In this document: positions 1 through 8,388 of the stretch, in pieces
Layout: every line of letters begins with the position of its first letter
Numbering within the stretch: the first letter of the stretch is position 1
DNA from: Glaciihabitans sp. INWT7
GTDB taxonomy: Bacteria; Actinomycetota; Actinomycetes; Actinomycetales; Microbacteriaceae
Direction: 5' to 3'
NCBI RefSeq assembly: GCF_014217685.1
Contig: NZ_CP043653.1
Span: forward strand, 2,360,419 to 2,424,418
DNA length: 64,000 nucleotides
Notes under the pieces: model-generated
Database searches by the model: none
What the model was told of the DNA's origin: nothing
Seen by the model: the letters and a program-made list of their open reading frames with translations, nothing else
Position numbers and translations under genes: made by a program

Positions 1-737
1 AGCAGGAAATACAGCTGGCGGAGCCCCATCAACGCGAAGACGTTTGCGGTGAACACGATGAACGGACTCGTCGTGATGCCGAAGATCGCCGGGATCGAAT
101 CGAGCGCGAAGACCAGGTCGGTGGTGCCGATCGCGATGAAGACCACGATGATCGGCGTGAAGACCCTCTTTCCGTCGATGATGGTGCGCAGCTTCGCGCC
201 GTCGAAACCGTCGGAGATCCTGATCCGCTTGCGCAGAAGTCGGATGACGCCGCTTTCCTTCTCGTCCATCTCGTCGCTGTTCTGGAAGGCCTGGCCGAAC
301 GCCGTGTAGAGCAGGAAGGCGCCGAAGATGTAGAAGATCCAGCTGAAGTTCTCGATCAGCTGGGCCCCGAGCAGGATGAAGATCCCGCGCAGCACGAGGG
401 CGATGATGATGCCCACCATCAGCACTTCCTGCTGGTACTTCCTCGGCACCGCGAACCTCGCCATGATGATCACGAAGACGAAGAGATTGTCGATCGAGAG
501 GCTGTATTCGGTGAGCCATCCGGCGATGAACTGCCCGGCATGCTCGGCTCCCGCGAAGAAGTACATGAGTACCGCGAAGAGGATCGCGAGCAGCACGTAG
601 AAGCCGACCCACAGGCTCGACTCCCGCGTCGACGGAATGTGGGGACGCTTGTAGGCGAGCACGAGGTCGGCGATCACGATGAGGATCAGAACGGCGATGC
701 TGCTGACCTCGAACCAGAGCGGGAGTTGCAGGTCCAT
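1..737 (-). CDS. TerC family integral membrane protein (3' end outside window)
   Basis: The reading frame starts at ATG 737 and runs leftwards off the window, so about 245 N-terminal residues are visible. It begins MDLQLPLWFEV and carries the family signatures SIDNLFVF near residue 80 and FALDSIPAIFG further on, with several hydrophobic segments. TerC/Alx/MeeF-type proteins are multi-pass membrane proteins; characterised members export or handle Mn2+, often to metallate secreted proteins. It is a paralogue of the divergent gene at 1140 and, like it, follows a yybP-ykoY-like leader, which supports a manganese-linked role. Exact substrate is inferred. The conserved acidic membrane residues are present and there is no sign of decay in the visible part. 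Confidence 0.9.
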   Translation of the reverse strand, partial: MDLQLPLWFEVSSIAVLILIVIADLVLAYKRPHIPSTRESSLWVGFYVLLAILFAVLMYFFAGAEHAGQFIAGWLTEYSLSIDNLFVFVIIMARFAVPRKYQQEVLMVGIIIALVLRGIFILLGAQLIENFSWIFYIFGAFLLYTAFGQAFQNSDEMDEKESGVIRLLRKRIRISDGFDGAKLRTIIDGKRVFTPIIVVFIAIGTTDLVFALDSIPAIFGITTSPFIVFTANVFALMGLRQLYFL

Positions 738-777
738 TACGGCCTTTCAAGAGAGGGATGACGTGGGTACGCCGAGA

Positions 778-900
778 TCCCGAAAGTCTCTTCCGCGCCG
801 GCCCGGCCGGCACCACCGCACCCGGGCCAGCATCAGCGGTGACCGTCTTGACGAGTGCGGAACGGGGCGTTGACCGCCCGTGGGAATACTCCCCTTCGCG
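778..900 (-). ncRNA. yybP-ykoY-like (Mn2+) riboswitch candidate upstream of the left TerC gene
   Basis: Read on the minus strand, the leader contains GGGGAGTATTCCC (GGGGAGTA at 887-894), then CGTCAA and GGTCACCGC elements, and ends with GGAAGAGACTTT (783-794) about 45 nt before the ATG at 737. The same ordered blocks occur in the leader of the divergent TerC gene. GGGGAGTA in a GC-rich leader ahead of TerC is the hallmark of the yybP-ykoY manganese riboswitch family. I have not folded it; a covariance-model hit would settle it. Confidence 0.75.
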
Positions 901-1009
901 ATAACAATCCTAGGTGGCAGGCGGAGCGGTAAGAAGCAGGCGCTTCTTTCAGCGAGAGCCGTCGTCCCGGCTTCAGGGGCTCTGCTCAGGAACCCTGCTT
1001 AACATGGGG

Positions 1010-1112
1010 CCAGCAAGGGGAGTATTCCCGCGAAGCCGTTTCGTCAATACGAACACCGCACAGTGTTCCGGGCGGCTTGCCCTGAATCCGCAGGGTGGAA
1101 GAGACCTTGGTC
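1010..1112 (+). ncRNA. yybP-ykoY-like (Mn2+) riboswitch candidate upstream of the right TerC gene
   Basis: GGGGAGTATTCCC starts at 1017, followed by GTCAATACG and GGAAGAGACCTT (1097-1108), and the TerC start codon is at 1140 behind AAGGAG. Block order and spacing match the leader of the divergent TerC gene at 778-900, although the connecting sequence differs, as expected for a conserved RNA. In this family Mn2+ binding exposes the ribosome site or blocks termination; which applies here is not visible. Confidence 0.75.
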
Positions 1113-1139
1113 CGTTCATCGACTGACCAAGGAGTGCCC

Positions 1140-2114
1140 ATGGCCATCACGCCGCTCATCTGGATCATCACCATCGCGATCACGATCGGCTTCTTCGTGT
1201 TCGAGTTCTTCGCTCACGTGCGCACGCCGCACACGCCGACCATCGGTGAATCCGCCCGCTGGTCGGGTTTCTATATCGGGCTCGCCTTGCTCTTCGGCGT
1301 GGGGATCGGCCTGGTGTCCGGCTGGGACTTCGGCGGACAGTACTTCGCCGGCTATCTCACCGAGAAGGCCCTGTCGATCGATAATCTCTTCGTCTTCCTC
1401 ATCGTGATGACCGGTTTCGCGGTGCCGCGGCAGTTCCAGCAGAAGGTGCTGATGATCGGGATCGTCATCGCCCTGATCATGCGCGGTGCGTTCATCGCCG
1501 TCGGAGCGGCCCTGATCGAGAATTACTCCTGGATCTTCTACATCTTCGGTGCTCTGCTGCTCGTGCTGGCCTATCGACAGGCCTTCAGCTCCCACGAGAG
1601 CGACCCGGCCCACGGCCGGGTCGTGAAACTCGCCCGCCGGCTGCTGCCCATCACCGATACCTTCCATGGCGACCGCGTCACGGTGAAGATCGAGGGAAAG
1701 CGATTCTTCACCCCGATGCTGCTCACGATCGTGGCGATCGGCTTCATCGACCTGGTCTTCGCCGTCGACTCGATTCCCGCGATCTACGGGCTCACCGACG
1801 AGGCGTACATCGTGTTCACCGCGAACGCTTTCGCCCTGATGGGCCTTCGGCAGCTCTACTTCCTCATCGGCGGGCTGCTCGAGAGGCTCGTCTACCTCGC
1901 TCAGGGGCTCGCGGTCATCCTCGGCTTCATCGGCGTGAAGCTGGTGCTTCACGCGCTCCACGTCAATGAGCTGCCGTTCATCAACGGGGGGAGATCGGTG
2001 GAATGGGCTCCCGAGATCCCGATCTGGTTCTCCCTGCTCTTCATCGGCCTCACCGTCGCCGTCGCGACCGTGCTGAGTCTGCGCAAGACGCGGGGCGAAC
2101 TGCGCGCGAACTAG
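1140..2114 (+). CDS. TerC family integral membrane protein
   Basis: A 324-residue multi-pass membrane protein. ATG 1140 is chosen over an upstream in-frame codon at 1095 because AAGGAG (1129-1134) sits six bases before it and because 1095 falls inside the riboswitch leader. The family motifs LSIDNLFVF (about residue 80) and FAVDSIPAIYG (about 215) carry the conserved membrane Asp residues. Length is normal for TerC. Members studied in other bacteria move Mn2+ or load it onto exported proteins; tellurite resistance is the historical name. It is divergent from a paralogue at 1-737, each with its own Mn2+-type riboswitch, suggesting joint manganese homeostasis. Confidence 0.92.
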   Translation: MAITPLIWIITIAITIGFFVFEFFAHVRTPHTPTIGESARWSGFYIGLALLFGVGIGLVSGWDFGGQYFAGYLTEKALSIDNLFVFLIVMTGFAVPRQFQQKVLMIGIVIALIMRGAFIAVGAALIENYSWIFYIFGALLLVLAYRQAFSSHESDPAHGRVVKLARRLLPITDTFHGDRVTVKIEGKRFFTPMLLTIVAIGFIDLVFAVDSIPAIYGLTDEAYIVFTANAFALMGLRQLYFLIGGLLERLVYLAQGLAVILGFIGVKLVLHALHVNELPFINGGRSVEWAPEIPIWFSLLFIGLTVAVATVLSLRKTRGELRAN

Positions 2115-2167
2115 GCGTACGGCGACCCGCGATACGATCGAGTTTCTGATCCCAAGGAGCGCCACCG

Positions 2168-3865
2168 GTGTCGCAGAGTCCCGCAACTGACAATTTTCGA
2201 GCCGCCCGCGATCAGTTGGTCGCCCTTCGGGACGACTACGTCGGTGCTGTGCGCGAATTCCGCTGGCCCGCTGTCGGAGACACGTTCAACTGGGGCATCG
2301 ACTGGTTCGATGCCATCGCCCGGGGTAATTCCAGACCCGCCCTGGTCATCGCTGAAGAGGACGGATCCACCGCCCGATTCACCTTCGACGAGATGGCGAC
2401 GCGGTCCGATCAGGTCGGCCGGTGGCTGCAGGGACTGGGCGTAAAGCGCGGTGACGCCGTCATGCTCATGCTCGGCAACCAGGTCGAGCTGTGGGATTCG
2501 ATGCTCGGCATCATGAAGATCGGAGCGGTGATCCTGCCGACCACGACCGCACTCGGCACCGCGGATCTCATCGACCGGATGCAGCGGGGAGGCGTGCGGC
2601 ACGTGATCGCCGCATCCGCCGATGTGGACAAGTTCGATGAGGTACCCGGCGACTTCACCCGCATCAGGGTGGGTGACGGAGCCGCCCCCTGGATCGATTT
2701 CTCGGATGCCTTCGCCTCGCCCGCCTCGCCGCTTCCCCATCCACAGACGGCCTCCCACGACCGCCTGCTGCTCTATTTCACCTCGGGCACGACGACGCGG
2801 CCGAAACTGGTCGAACACACCCAGGTCTCCTATCCGGTCGGCCATCTCTCGACCATGTACTGGCTGGGGCTCAAGGCCGGCGACGTCCACCTGGCGATCA
2901 GCTCCCCCGGTTGGGCGAAGCATGCCTGGAGTTGCTTCTTCGCGCCCTGGATCGCCGAGGCGACGATCTTCGTCTACAACTACGGTCGCTTCGACGCCGC
3001 GTCTCTGCTGCAGAAGATCCGTCAGGAGCATGTGACCTCGTTCTGCGCACCGCCGACCGTGTGGCGCATGCTCATCCAGTCCGACCTCACGGCCGGCAGC
3101 GGCGACCTCCGCGAAGCGATCTCGGCCGGTGAGCCCCTCAACCCCGAGGTGATCAGCCAGGTGCGCTCACACTGGGGGCTGACCATCCGCGACGGTTACG
3201 GCCAGACCGAGATGACCGCGGTGGTGGGAAACACCCCGGGATCCGCCGTGAAGGACGGCTCGATGGGCCGACCGCTTCCCGGCAGCCCGATCGTGCTCGT
3301 CGACCCGATCTCTGGCGAGCTCGCCGAGGAAGGCGAGATCTGCGTCGACCTCGGCCGTGATCCGGTCAACCTCATGACGGGCTACGTCGGGGATGCCGAG
3401 CGCAACGCCCGCACCATGCACGACGGCTACTTCCACACCGGCGACATCGCGGCACGAGATACCGGTGGCTACATCACGTACATCGGTCGCACCGACGACG
3501 TGTTCAAGGCATCCGACTACAAGATCAGCCCCTTCGAGCTCGAGAGCGTGCTGATCGAGCATCCGGCTGTGGCCGAAGCCGCGATCGTGCCCGCTCCGGA
3601 TGCCGTGCGCCTGGCCGTGCCGAAGGCGTACGTCGTGCTCGCGGCGGGGTTCGAACCCTCGGCCGAGGTTGCGTTCTCGATCCTCTCCTACGCCCGGGAG
3701 CAGCTCGCGCCCTTCCAGCGCATCCGTCGCATCGAATTCATGGAACTGCCGAAGACGATCTCCGGCAAGATCCGCCGGGTCGAACTGCGTGCTCGCGAGG
3801 AGGAGGTCGCTGTCGGCACCGTCATCGCGATCGAGTGGCGCGACGACGAGCTTCGCGGACGCTAG
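2168..3865 (+). CDS. AMP-forming acyl-CoA synthetase (medium-chain/acetyl-CoA synthetase-like)
   Basis: 565 residues from GTG 2168, preceded by AAGGAG. It belongs to the ANL superfamily: the ATP-binding loop reads TSGTTTRPK, followed by the DGYGQTE motif, YFHTGD and the C-terminal ISGKIRR loop with the catalytic Lys that activates carboxylates. Such enzymes convert a carboxylic acid, ATP and CoA to acyl-CoA via an acyl-adenylate. The sequence resembles the medium-chain (ACSM-like) branch more than housekeeping Acs, but the substrate cannot be told from sequence. It stands alone, about 50 bp after the TerC gene and convergent with the small membrane gene at 3957. Confidence 0.88.
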   Translation: MSQSPATDNFRAARDQLVALRDDYVGAVREFRWPAVGDTFNWGIDWFDAIARGNSRPALVIAEEDGSTARFTFDEMATRSDQVGRWLQGLGVKRGDAVMLMLGNQVELWDSMLGIMKIGAVILPTTTALGTADLIDRMQRGGVRHVIAASADVDKFDEVPGDFTRIRVGDGAAPWIDFSDAFASPASPLPHPQTASHDRLLLYFTSGTTTRPKLVEHTQVSYPVGHLSTMYWLGLKAGDVHLAISSPGWAKHAWSCFFAPWIAEATIFVYNYGRFDAASLLQKIRQEHVTSFCAPPTVWRMLIQSDLTAGSGDLREAISAGEPLNPEVISQVRSHWGLTIRDGYGQTEMTAVVGNTPGSAVKDGSMGRPLPGSPIVLVDPISGELAEEGEICVDLGRDPVNLMTGYVGDAERNARTMHDGYFHTGDIAARDTGGYITYIGRTDDVFKASDYKISPFELESVLIEHPAVAEAAIVPAPDAVRLAVPKAYVVLAAGFEPSAEVAFSILSYAREQLAPFQRIRRIEFMELPKTISGKIRRVELRAREEEVAVGTVIAIEWRDDELRGR

Positions 3866-3956
3866 CGCCCGCGCCCGCGCCCGCCAACCATCTCTGCGAA
3901 CCTTCGACAGCACATGCGGTGTATTCCCCGCCGTGCTCTCGCAGCGTGCCCTTGGG

Positions 3957-4130
3957 CTAGGCGACCGGTGGAGGAGGGTTGGGCGATCTGCTCTCGCGCC
4001 AGCGATCGTGGTCGCGCAAGGCGTATCGCACCCCCAGTCGCACAACCCAGAACAGGCCGAGCGCGATGACCGCCGCGCCGAGGAGATACACCACGATGCC
4101 CACGACCGGGAAGAGAAATGAGGAATACAT
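3957..4130 (-). CDS. small membrane protein of the cytochrome b operon
   Basis: A 57-residue protein from ATG 4130 that starts MYSSFLFPVV, has one hydrophobic segment (about residues 5-30) and a charged tail RYALRDHDRW ending in a proline run. It is the last of four same-strand genes (5848, 5162, 4206, 3957), 75 bp after the previous stop, so it is probably co-transcribed and may be an accessory subunit. No motif gives a function. A TAAGG sequence lies just before the start. Codon use and position support it as real despite its size. Confidence 0.65.
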   Translation of the reverse strand: MYSSFLFPVVGIVVYLLGAAVIALGLFWVVRLGVRYALRDHDRWRESRSPNPPPPVA

Positions 4131-4205
4131 GAGCCAACCTTAGGGGTGTGGGACCTGCAGACCGCCCTGCACCGAGCCGTGGCGACAACCGGCTCGGCGA
4201 TGCGC

Positions 4206-5165
4206 CTAACGCCGCTTGTAGTAGTTGCGCCAGATGAGACGGTGGATGGGGATGAGTCGAGGCAGGTCGCGCAGCCCCGGTATCAGGGGGACGATCGCCA
4301 AGAGCAGCGTGAGGATTCCCACGACGAAGACCACGAGGATGTCGGCGTTGGCTGCCGACTTGAATGGCTCGATCTGGTAGAAGAACGAGAACAGCCACAG
4401 CCAGGACTGTCCGGGGTAGTTGCCGGTCTCATTCATCATCCCCCACTGGTCGCCGCCGAGGTGCAGGTTCGTCGCGAGGTCGCCGAGGTACGCACCGTCG
4501 CCGAGGAAGAGCACGGAACGGGTGTAGTTGAAGTTGTAGAAATCGCCTCCCGATTGCAGAACGCTATCGAGCGATCCCTGCTTGGCCATCGTGAGGAGTG
4601 AGGTGGTCAATGCCGGCACCGGGCCGTAATCACCCTTCGCCACGTTCGAGGGGTCATTGCCCTTCGCCTTGGCGAGGGCCTTCCCATAGGCGTCGGTCCA
4701 GGCGGCCCGCTGGCTGCTCGTCGCCGAGTTCCAGTTCGAGACGGCGACCGGCGGATTCGGCAGGGTGCTGAGTGGCGCGATCACGAAGTCCTTGGCCGTG
4801 TCGATGGGGATCTTCACGCCGGCGAGACTCTGCAGGTCGAGACCACCGAGGGTCTGCGTGGCGTCCGGCGTCGCGTTGTAGGGAGGCCCGTATCCCGCGG
4901 TCTCGCTGGTGTGGCCGAGTTCGGCATTCGCGGTGGCGATGAAGTCGGTGGGCCGAGTGTTGGCCCAGGACTTGAGAGTGACGCTCTTGTCATCGGGAGA
5001 ACTGAAGATCGCGGATGCCGCGAGCACCAGGAGGGTAACGACGATCACGCCGACCGTGAGTTCTTTGAACAGGTCGTACTCGCGGTTCGTGCCCTTCCAC
5101 GAGCGACCGGCGATACCGGTCCCCCGTCGCCAGGACATCGGGCTGACTTTCCGTGGCGTGCTCAT
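4206..5165 (-). CDS. cytochrome b C-terminal-half-like membrane subunit
   Basis: A 319-residue protein with one membrane segment near the N-terminus (about 37-55), a long periplasmic-type stretch rich in Asn, Asp and Thr, and two hydrophobic segments near the C-terminus (about 245-300) ending in RNYYKRR. Its start overlaps the stop of the cytochrome b gene by four bases (ATGA), so translation is coupled. By position it takes the place of the subunit IV / C-terminal half of cytochrome b in split bc or b6f complexes, but similarity is weak and the extracytoplasmic domain is unusual. It probably forms a quinol-reactive membrane complex with the gene at 5162. Assignment is by context. Confidence 0.6.
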   Translation of the reverse strand: MSTPRKVSPMSWRRGTGIAGRSWKGTNREYDLFKELTVGVIVVTLLVLAASAIFSSPDDKSVTLKSWANTRPTDFIATANAELGHTSETAGYGPPYNATPDATQTLGGLDLQSLAGVKIPIDTAKDFVIAPLSTLPNPPVAVSNWNSATSSQRAAWTDAYGKALAKAKGNDPSNVAKGDYGPVPALTTSLLTMAKQGSLDSVLQSGGDFYNFNYTRSVLFLGDGAYLGDLATNLHLGGDQWGMMNETGNYPGQSWLWLFSFFYQIEPFKSAANADILVVFVVGILTLLLAIVPLIPGLRDLPRLIPIHRLIWRNYYKRR

Positions 5166-5851
5166 CGGACTTCCTCACCGGTCAACTGCGCGTCGCTGTC
5201 TGCTGCCTCTAGCGGGGGCGCTACCCCGTGCACCCGTACGAGCAGCACATGAAGAGCGACGATTGCCGCGACCGCAAGGGGCAGCAGCGTGATGTGCCAC
5301 ATGAACATCTGGCCCGCGTTGGCGACATTGAACCAAGCTCCGATGCCGGCGGCATTCAGCGCGTCCTTCGCTTCGAACGCGATCCATTCCGATTCGAAGT
5401 TCGTCTGCAGGAGGTAACCGGTGAACGCCGCTCCGATGGAGACGGCGAACGAGACCACGCCGGTGATCCAGGTGAGCAGCCGGCCGCCGCGCCACGAGGC
5501 CATCCAGAACTTGCCCCACAGGTGCACGACCATGAAGAGGAAGAAGAACTCCACACTCCAGAGGTGCGTGCTGTTGACGAAGTGTCCGAACGCGGAGACA
5601 TGCCACCAGGTGGGTCCATTGAGGCTCAATACCACCCCAGAGGCGATGATCACCACGAGGGACGCGATCGCGCCCATACCGAAGACGTAGATCCATGAGG
5701 CGACGTAGCTCGGCTGGGTCTCCGGCAGAAGCTTCTGCGGCGGCAGGGTCTTGAGCATCCACCGCCGGGCCTTGCCGGTCCAGGTGTAGAACTCCTCTTC
5801 GGATCCGGTGTCGTCGCGGGAGTCGGTCGGCGGCGGAACGATGGTGGTCAT
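5162..5851 (-). CDS. cytochrome b N-terminal domain protein (di-haem b, split type)
   Basis: 229 residues from ATG 5851, which overlaps the upstream stop by four bases. It has four predicted membrane spans. The first His pair lies in THLW...VVHLW with 13 residues between, and the second in MWHITL...ALHVL with 14 between, as expected for two b-haems in quinol-oxidising cytochrome b. The protein stops after the fourth helix, as in split cytochrome b6-type proteins. No Rieske protein and no CxxCH cytochrome c is encoded nearby, so the electron acceptor is unknown. Probable role is quinol/quinone redox chemistry in the cytoplasmic membrane. Confidence 0.82.
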   Translation of the reverse strand: MTTIVPPPTDSRDDTGSEEEFYTWTGKARRWMLKTLPPQKLLPETQPSYVASWIYVFGMGAIASLVVIIASGVVLSLNGPTWWHVSAFGHFVNSTHLWSVEFFFLFMVVHLWGKFWMASWRGGRLLTWITGVVSFAVSIGAAFTGYLLQTNFESEWIAFEAKDALNAAGIGAWFNVANAGQMFMWHITLLPLAVAAIVALHVLLVRVHGVAPPLEAADSDAQLTGEEVR

Positions 5852-6012
5852 TTGCGCTTCCGTCCCGCCGGGAAGGGCAGCACGAGCGCAAGGATGAACA
5901 GGGCGAACATCGTCACGATCACGATGAAGTTGCCCAGCTGGATGGTGAACGCCCCCCAACCGAGATAGACGGTGGGCGTCTCTGCCATCACCGTCGCGAA
6001 TACTGAATGCAC
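5848..6012 (-). CDS. small single-span membrane protein, first gene of the cytochrome b operon
   Basis: 54 residues from GTG 6012, chosen because GGGAGG lies five bases upstream; an upstream ATG at 6033 has no such site. One hydrophobic segment (about residues 20-45) is followed by the basic tail PAGRKRK. The stop overlaps the cytochrome b start by four bases (ATGA), so it is translationally coupled. Its size and position suggest a small structural subunit of the same membrane complex. No function is recognisable from sequence alone. Confidence 0.65.
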   Translation of the reverse strand: MHSVFATVMAETPTVYLGWGAFTIQLGNFIVIVTMFALFILALVLPFPAGRKRK

Positions 6013-6155
6013 GTTTGCCTCCCGAGGTTCCAATACTCGAACCGTAGGCCTCGGAATCGTCCACCCTCGGGACTTTGGTCACCACCTCAGCGGGTGAGAA
6101 GAGCACGTTTGCGACCGACCGCAGTGAGCCGACGACGCGCGCGCGATTCGACGGC

Positions 6156-6161
6156 TAGCGT
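6156..6161 (+). promoter_or_regulatory. -10 element of a leaderless promoter for the S9 peptidase
   Basis: TAGCGT is followed by six bases and then the ATG at 6168. TANNNT placed 6-7 bases before a start codon is typical of leaderless actinobacterial transcripts; the GGAGGG in between is too close to act as a ribosome site. Confidence 0.55.
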
Positions 6162-6167
6162 GGAGGG

Positions 6168-8255
6168 ATGTCAACTGAGACTCAGCTTCTGCCCTTCGCG
6201 TCCCTCGACAGCTACATCGCGCTTCCCCGGGTGGAGGGCCTCGCCCTCTCCCCCGACGGACGCACGGTGGTCCTGACCGTCGCGACCCTGTCCCTGGACC
6301 GCACCACCTACCAGCGCGCACTGTGGTCGGTTCCGGCCGACGGATCGGGCACCCCGACCCGGCTCACCCGCTCGGCCAAGGGCGAATCCGGGGTGGCTTT
6401 CACCGGGTCCGGCGACATCCTCTTCATCTCCGCCCGTGCGGATGCCGCGGCGGAGAAGGATGCGGAAGCCGCGCAGCTCTGGATCCTGCGCGCCGCCGGG
6501 GGTGAGGCGCGAGCGATCACCCGGCTGCTTGGCGGGTTGTCCGAGATAGCCGCAACCGCCACAGGGAGCGACGGGGTGATCATCGCGGCGAACCTCCTGC
6601 CGTCTTCGAACAGTCTCGAGGCGGAGGCTGCGGCGCGCACCGAACGCACGACGAAGAAGGTCACCGCCATCCTGCACGAGAGCTATCCCGTGCGGTATTG
6701 GGACCACGACCTCGGGCCGGCTGAGCCACATCTCTTGGCGCTCGACCTGTCCGAACTCACGGACACGGTCCCGACCTCCGGCGGGGCTTCGGACACACCC
6801 CCGGAGCCGCTGCCCTATCCCGCGGACCTGCCTCGTCCGCGCGACCTCACGCCGAGCCCGGGCCGCACCGCCGACACGGCCGGTCAGGAGCTCACTCCCG
6901 ACGGCAACACCCTCATCGCCTCGCTGCGGGTTCCGGAGCAGCGATCGGGTCGCTTCATCATCGTGTCGATCGACGTCGAAACCGGTGCGACGACGCCTCT
7001 CTTCGACGAGGAGCGGGTGGACTTCGAGGTGCCGGCCGTGAGCCACGACGGCACGCGGATCGCCTTCGTTCGTGCCGAATACAGCACTCCGAGTGGCCCG
7101 GCGGACCAGGAACTGTGGGTGGCCGACATCGACGGCAGCAACCCTCGCCGCATCGCCGAGGGATGGGATCGCTGGGCCTCGAGCCTCGTCTTCGACGCCG
7201 ACGACCACTCCCTCATCGTCACCGCCGACAACGACGGTCGCGGCCCCATCTTCCGGGTGCCTCTCGACGGTGGAGCCCCGAGTCGGCTCACCGTCGACGA
7301 CTTCAGCTACACCGATGTCGCGGTCGACAGCGCGACGGGTGAACTCGTGGCGCTGCGGTCATCCTGGGTCACGCCGCCGCATCCGGTGCGCATCGACCGC
7401 TCGGGAGTCGTCACCCCGCTCGCAACACCGGCGCAGCTTCCCCCGGTGCCCGGGTCGATCACCGAGGTCGAGACTGTCGCGGAGGATGGCTCGCGGGTGC
7501 GCGCGTGGCTACTGCTTCCCGAGGGCGCCTCGCCGCAGCATCCTGCTCCCCTCCTGCTCTGGATTCATGGCGGGCCGCTCAACAGTTGGAACGCGTGGAG
7601 CTGGCGGTGGAACCCACTGCTCGCGGTCTCCCGCGGGTACGCGGTGCTGCTGCCCGATCCCGCCCTTTCCACCGGCTATGGCCTCGACTTCATCGCGAGG
7701 GGCTGGGATGCCTGGGGCGCGAAGCCCTTCACCGACCTGATGGCGATCACGGATGCCGCGGAAGCCCGCCCTGACATCGATGCGACCCGCACGGCGGCGC
7801 TCGGCGGATCGTTCGGTGGCTACATGGCCAACTGGGTGGCCGGGCACAGCTCCCGTTTCCGGGCGATCGTCAGCCACGCCAGCCTCTGGGCACTCGACCA
7901 GTTCAACGGCACCACCGACAACTCCTGGTACTGGCAGAGCATCTTCTCGCCTCAGGGGATGATCGACAGTTCACCGCACCACAGCGTGCGCGACATCGTG
8001 ACGCCGATGCTGGTGATCCACGGCGACAACGATTACCGCGTTCCGGTCGGGGAGAGCCTGCGACTCTGGTCGGAACTGGCCGAACACCATGCCGCCCCCG
8101 ACGGCTCGACCCCGCACAAGTTCCTTCTCTTCCCGGACGAGAATCACTGGGTGCTGAAACCCCAGCACGCCGTGATCTGGTACGAGACCGTCTTCGCATT
8201 CCTCGACCAGCATGTTCACGATGCGGACTGGGTGCGTCCGACGCTCCTCGGCTGA
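6168..8255 (+). CDS. S9 family serine peptidase (prolyl oligopeptidase / acylaminoacyl-peptidase type)
   Basis: 695 residues. The first ~420 residues have repeated WD40/TolB-like beta-propeller signatures (for example LSPDGRTVVL, VSHDGTRIAFV), and the rest is an alpha/beta-hydrolase domain. The catalytic Ser is in GGSFGGYMAN, the Asp in HGDNDYRVP and the His in ENHWV, all in normal order. Family members cleave short peptides or N-acylated residues in the cytoplasm. There is no signal peptide. The gene begins with a leaderless-type promoter and stands alone between the divergent cytochrome b operon and the dehydrogenase at 8389. Confidence 0.9.
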   Translation: MSTETQLLPFASLDSYIALPRVEGLALSPDGRTVVLTVATLSLDRTTYQRALWSVPADGSGTPTRLTRSAKGESGVAFTGSGDILFISARADAAAEKDAEAAQLWILRAAGGEARAITRLLGGLSEIAATATGSDGVIIAANLLPSSNSLEAEAAARTERTTKKVTAILHESYPVRYWDHDLGPAEPHLLALDLSELTDTVPTSGGASDTPPEPLPYPADLPRPRDLTPSPGRTADTAGQELTPDGNTLIASLRVPEQRSGRFIIVSIDVETGATTPLFDEERVDFEVPAVSHDGTRIAFVRAEYSTPSGPADQELWVADIDGSNPRRIAEGWDRWASSLVFDADDHSLIVTADNDGRGPIFRVPLDGGAPSRLTVDDFSYTDVAVDSATGELVALRSSWVTPPHPVRIDRSGVVTPLATPAQLPPVPGSITEVETVAEDGSRVRAWLLLPEGASPQHPAPLLLWIHGGPLNSWNAWSWRWNPLLAVSRGYAVLLPDPALSTGYGLDFIARGWDAWGAKPFTDLMAITDAAEARPDIDATRTAALGGSFGGYMANWVAGHSSRFRAIVSHASLWALDQFNGTTDNSWYWQSIFSPQGMIDSSPHHSVRDIVTPMLVIHGDNDYRVPVGESLRLWSELAEHHAAPDGSTPHKFLLFPDENHWVLKPQHAVIWYETVFAFLDQHVHDADWVRPTLLG

Positions 8256-8388
8256 TGCGCGGGGTGCCCCGGTGCTCCTCGCCGCGGCGCACAGTCGGGA
8301 CCCAAGGCCCGGTCTGCCGTGCTTTTCGATTCCAGACTGGAGCCCGGGCACCCCGTCCGCCACGAAAAGCAAACCCAAGAGGACCCTC

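Noticed and set aside
1116-2186. Long minus-strand ORF (356 codons) opposite the TerC gene
   Set aside because: It is the antisense shadow of a well-supported TerC gene and its translation is rich in Asp, Glu, His and Arg with no family motif.
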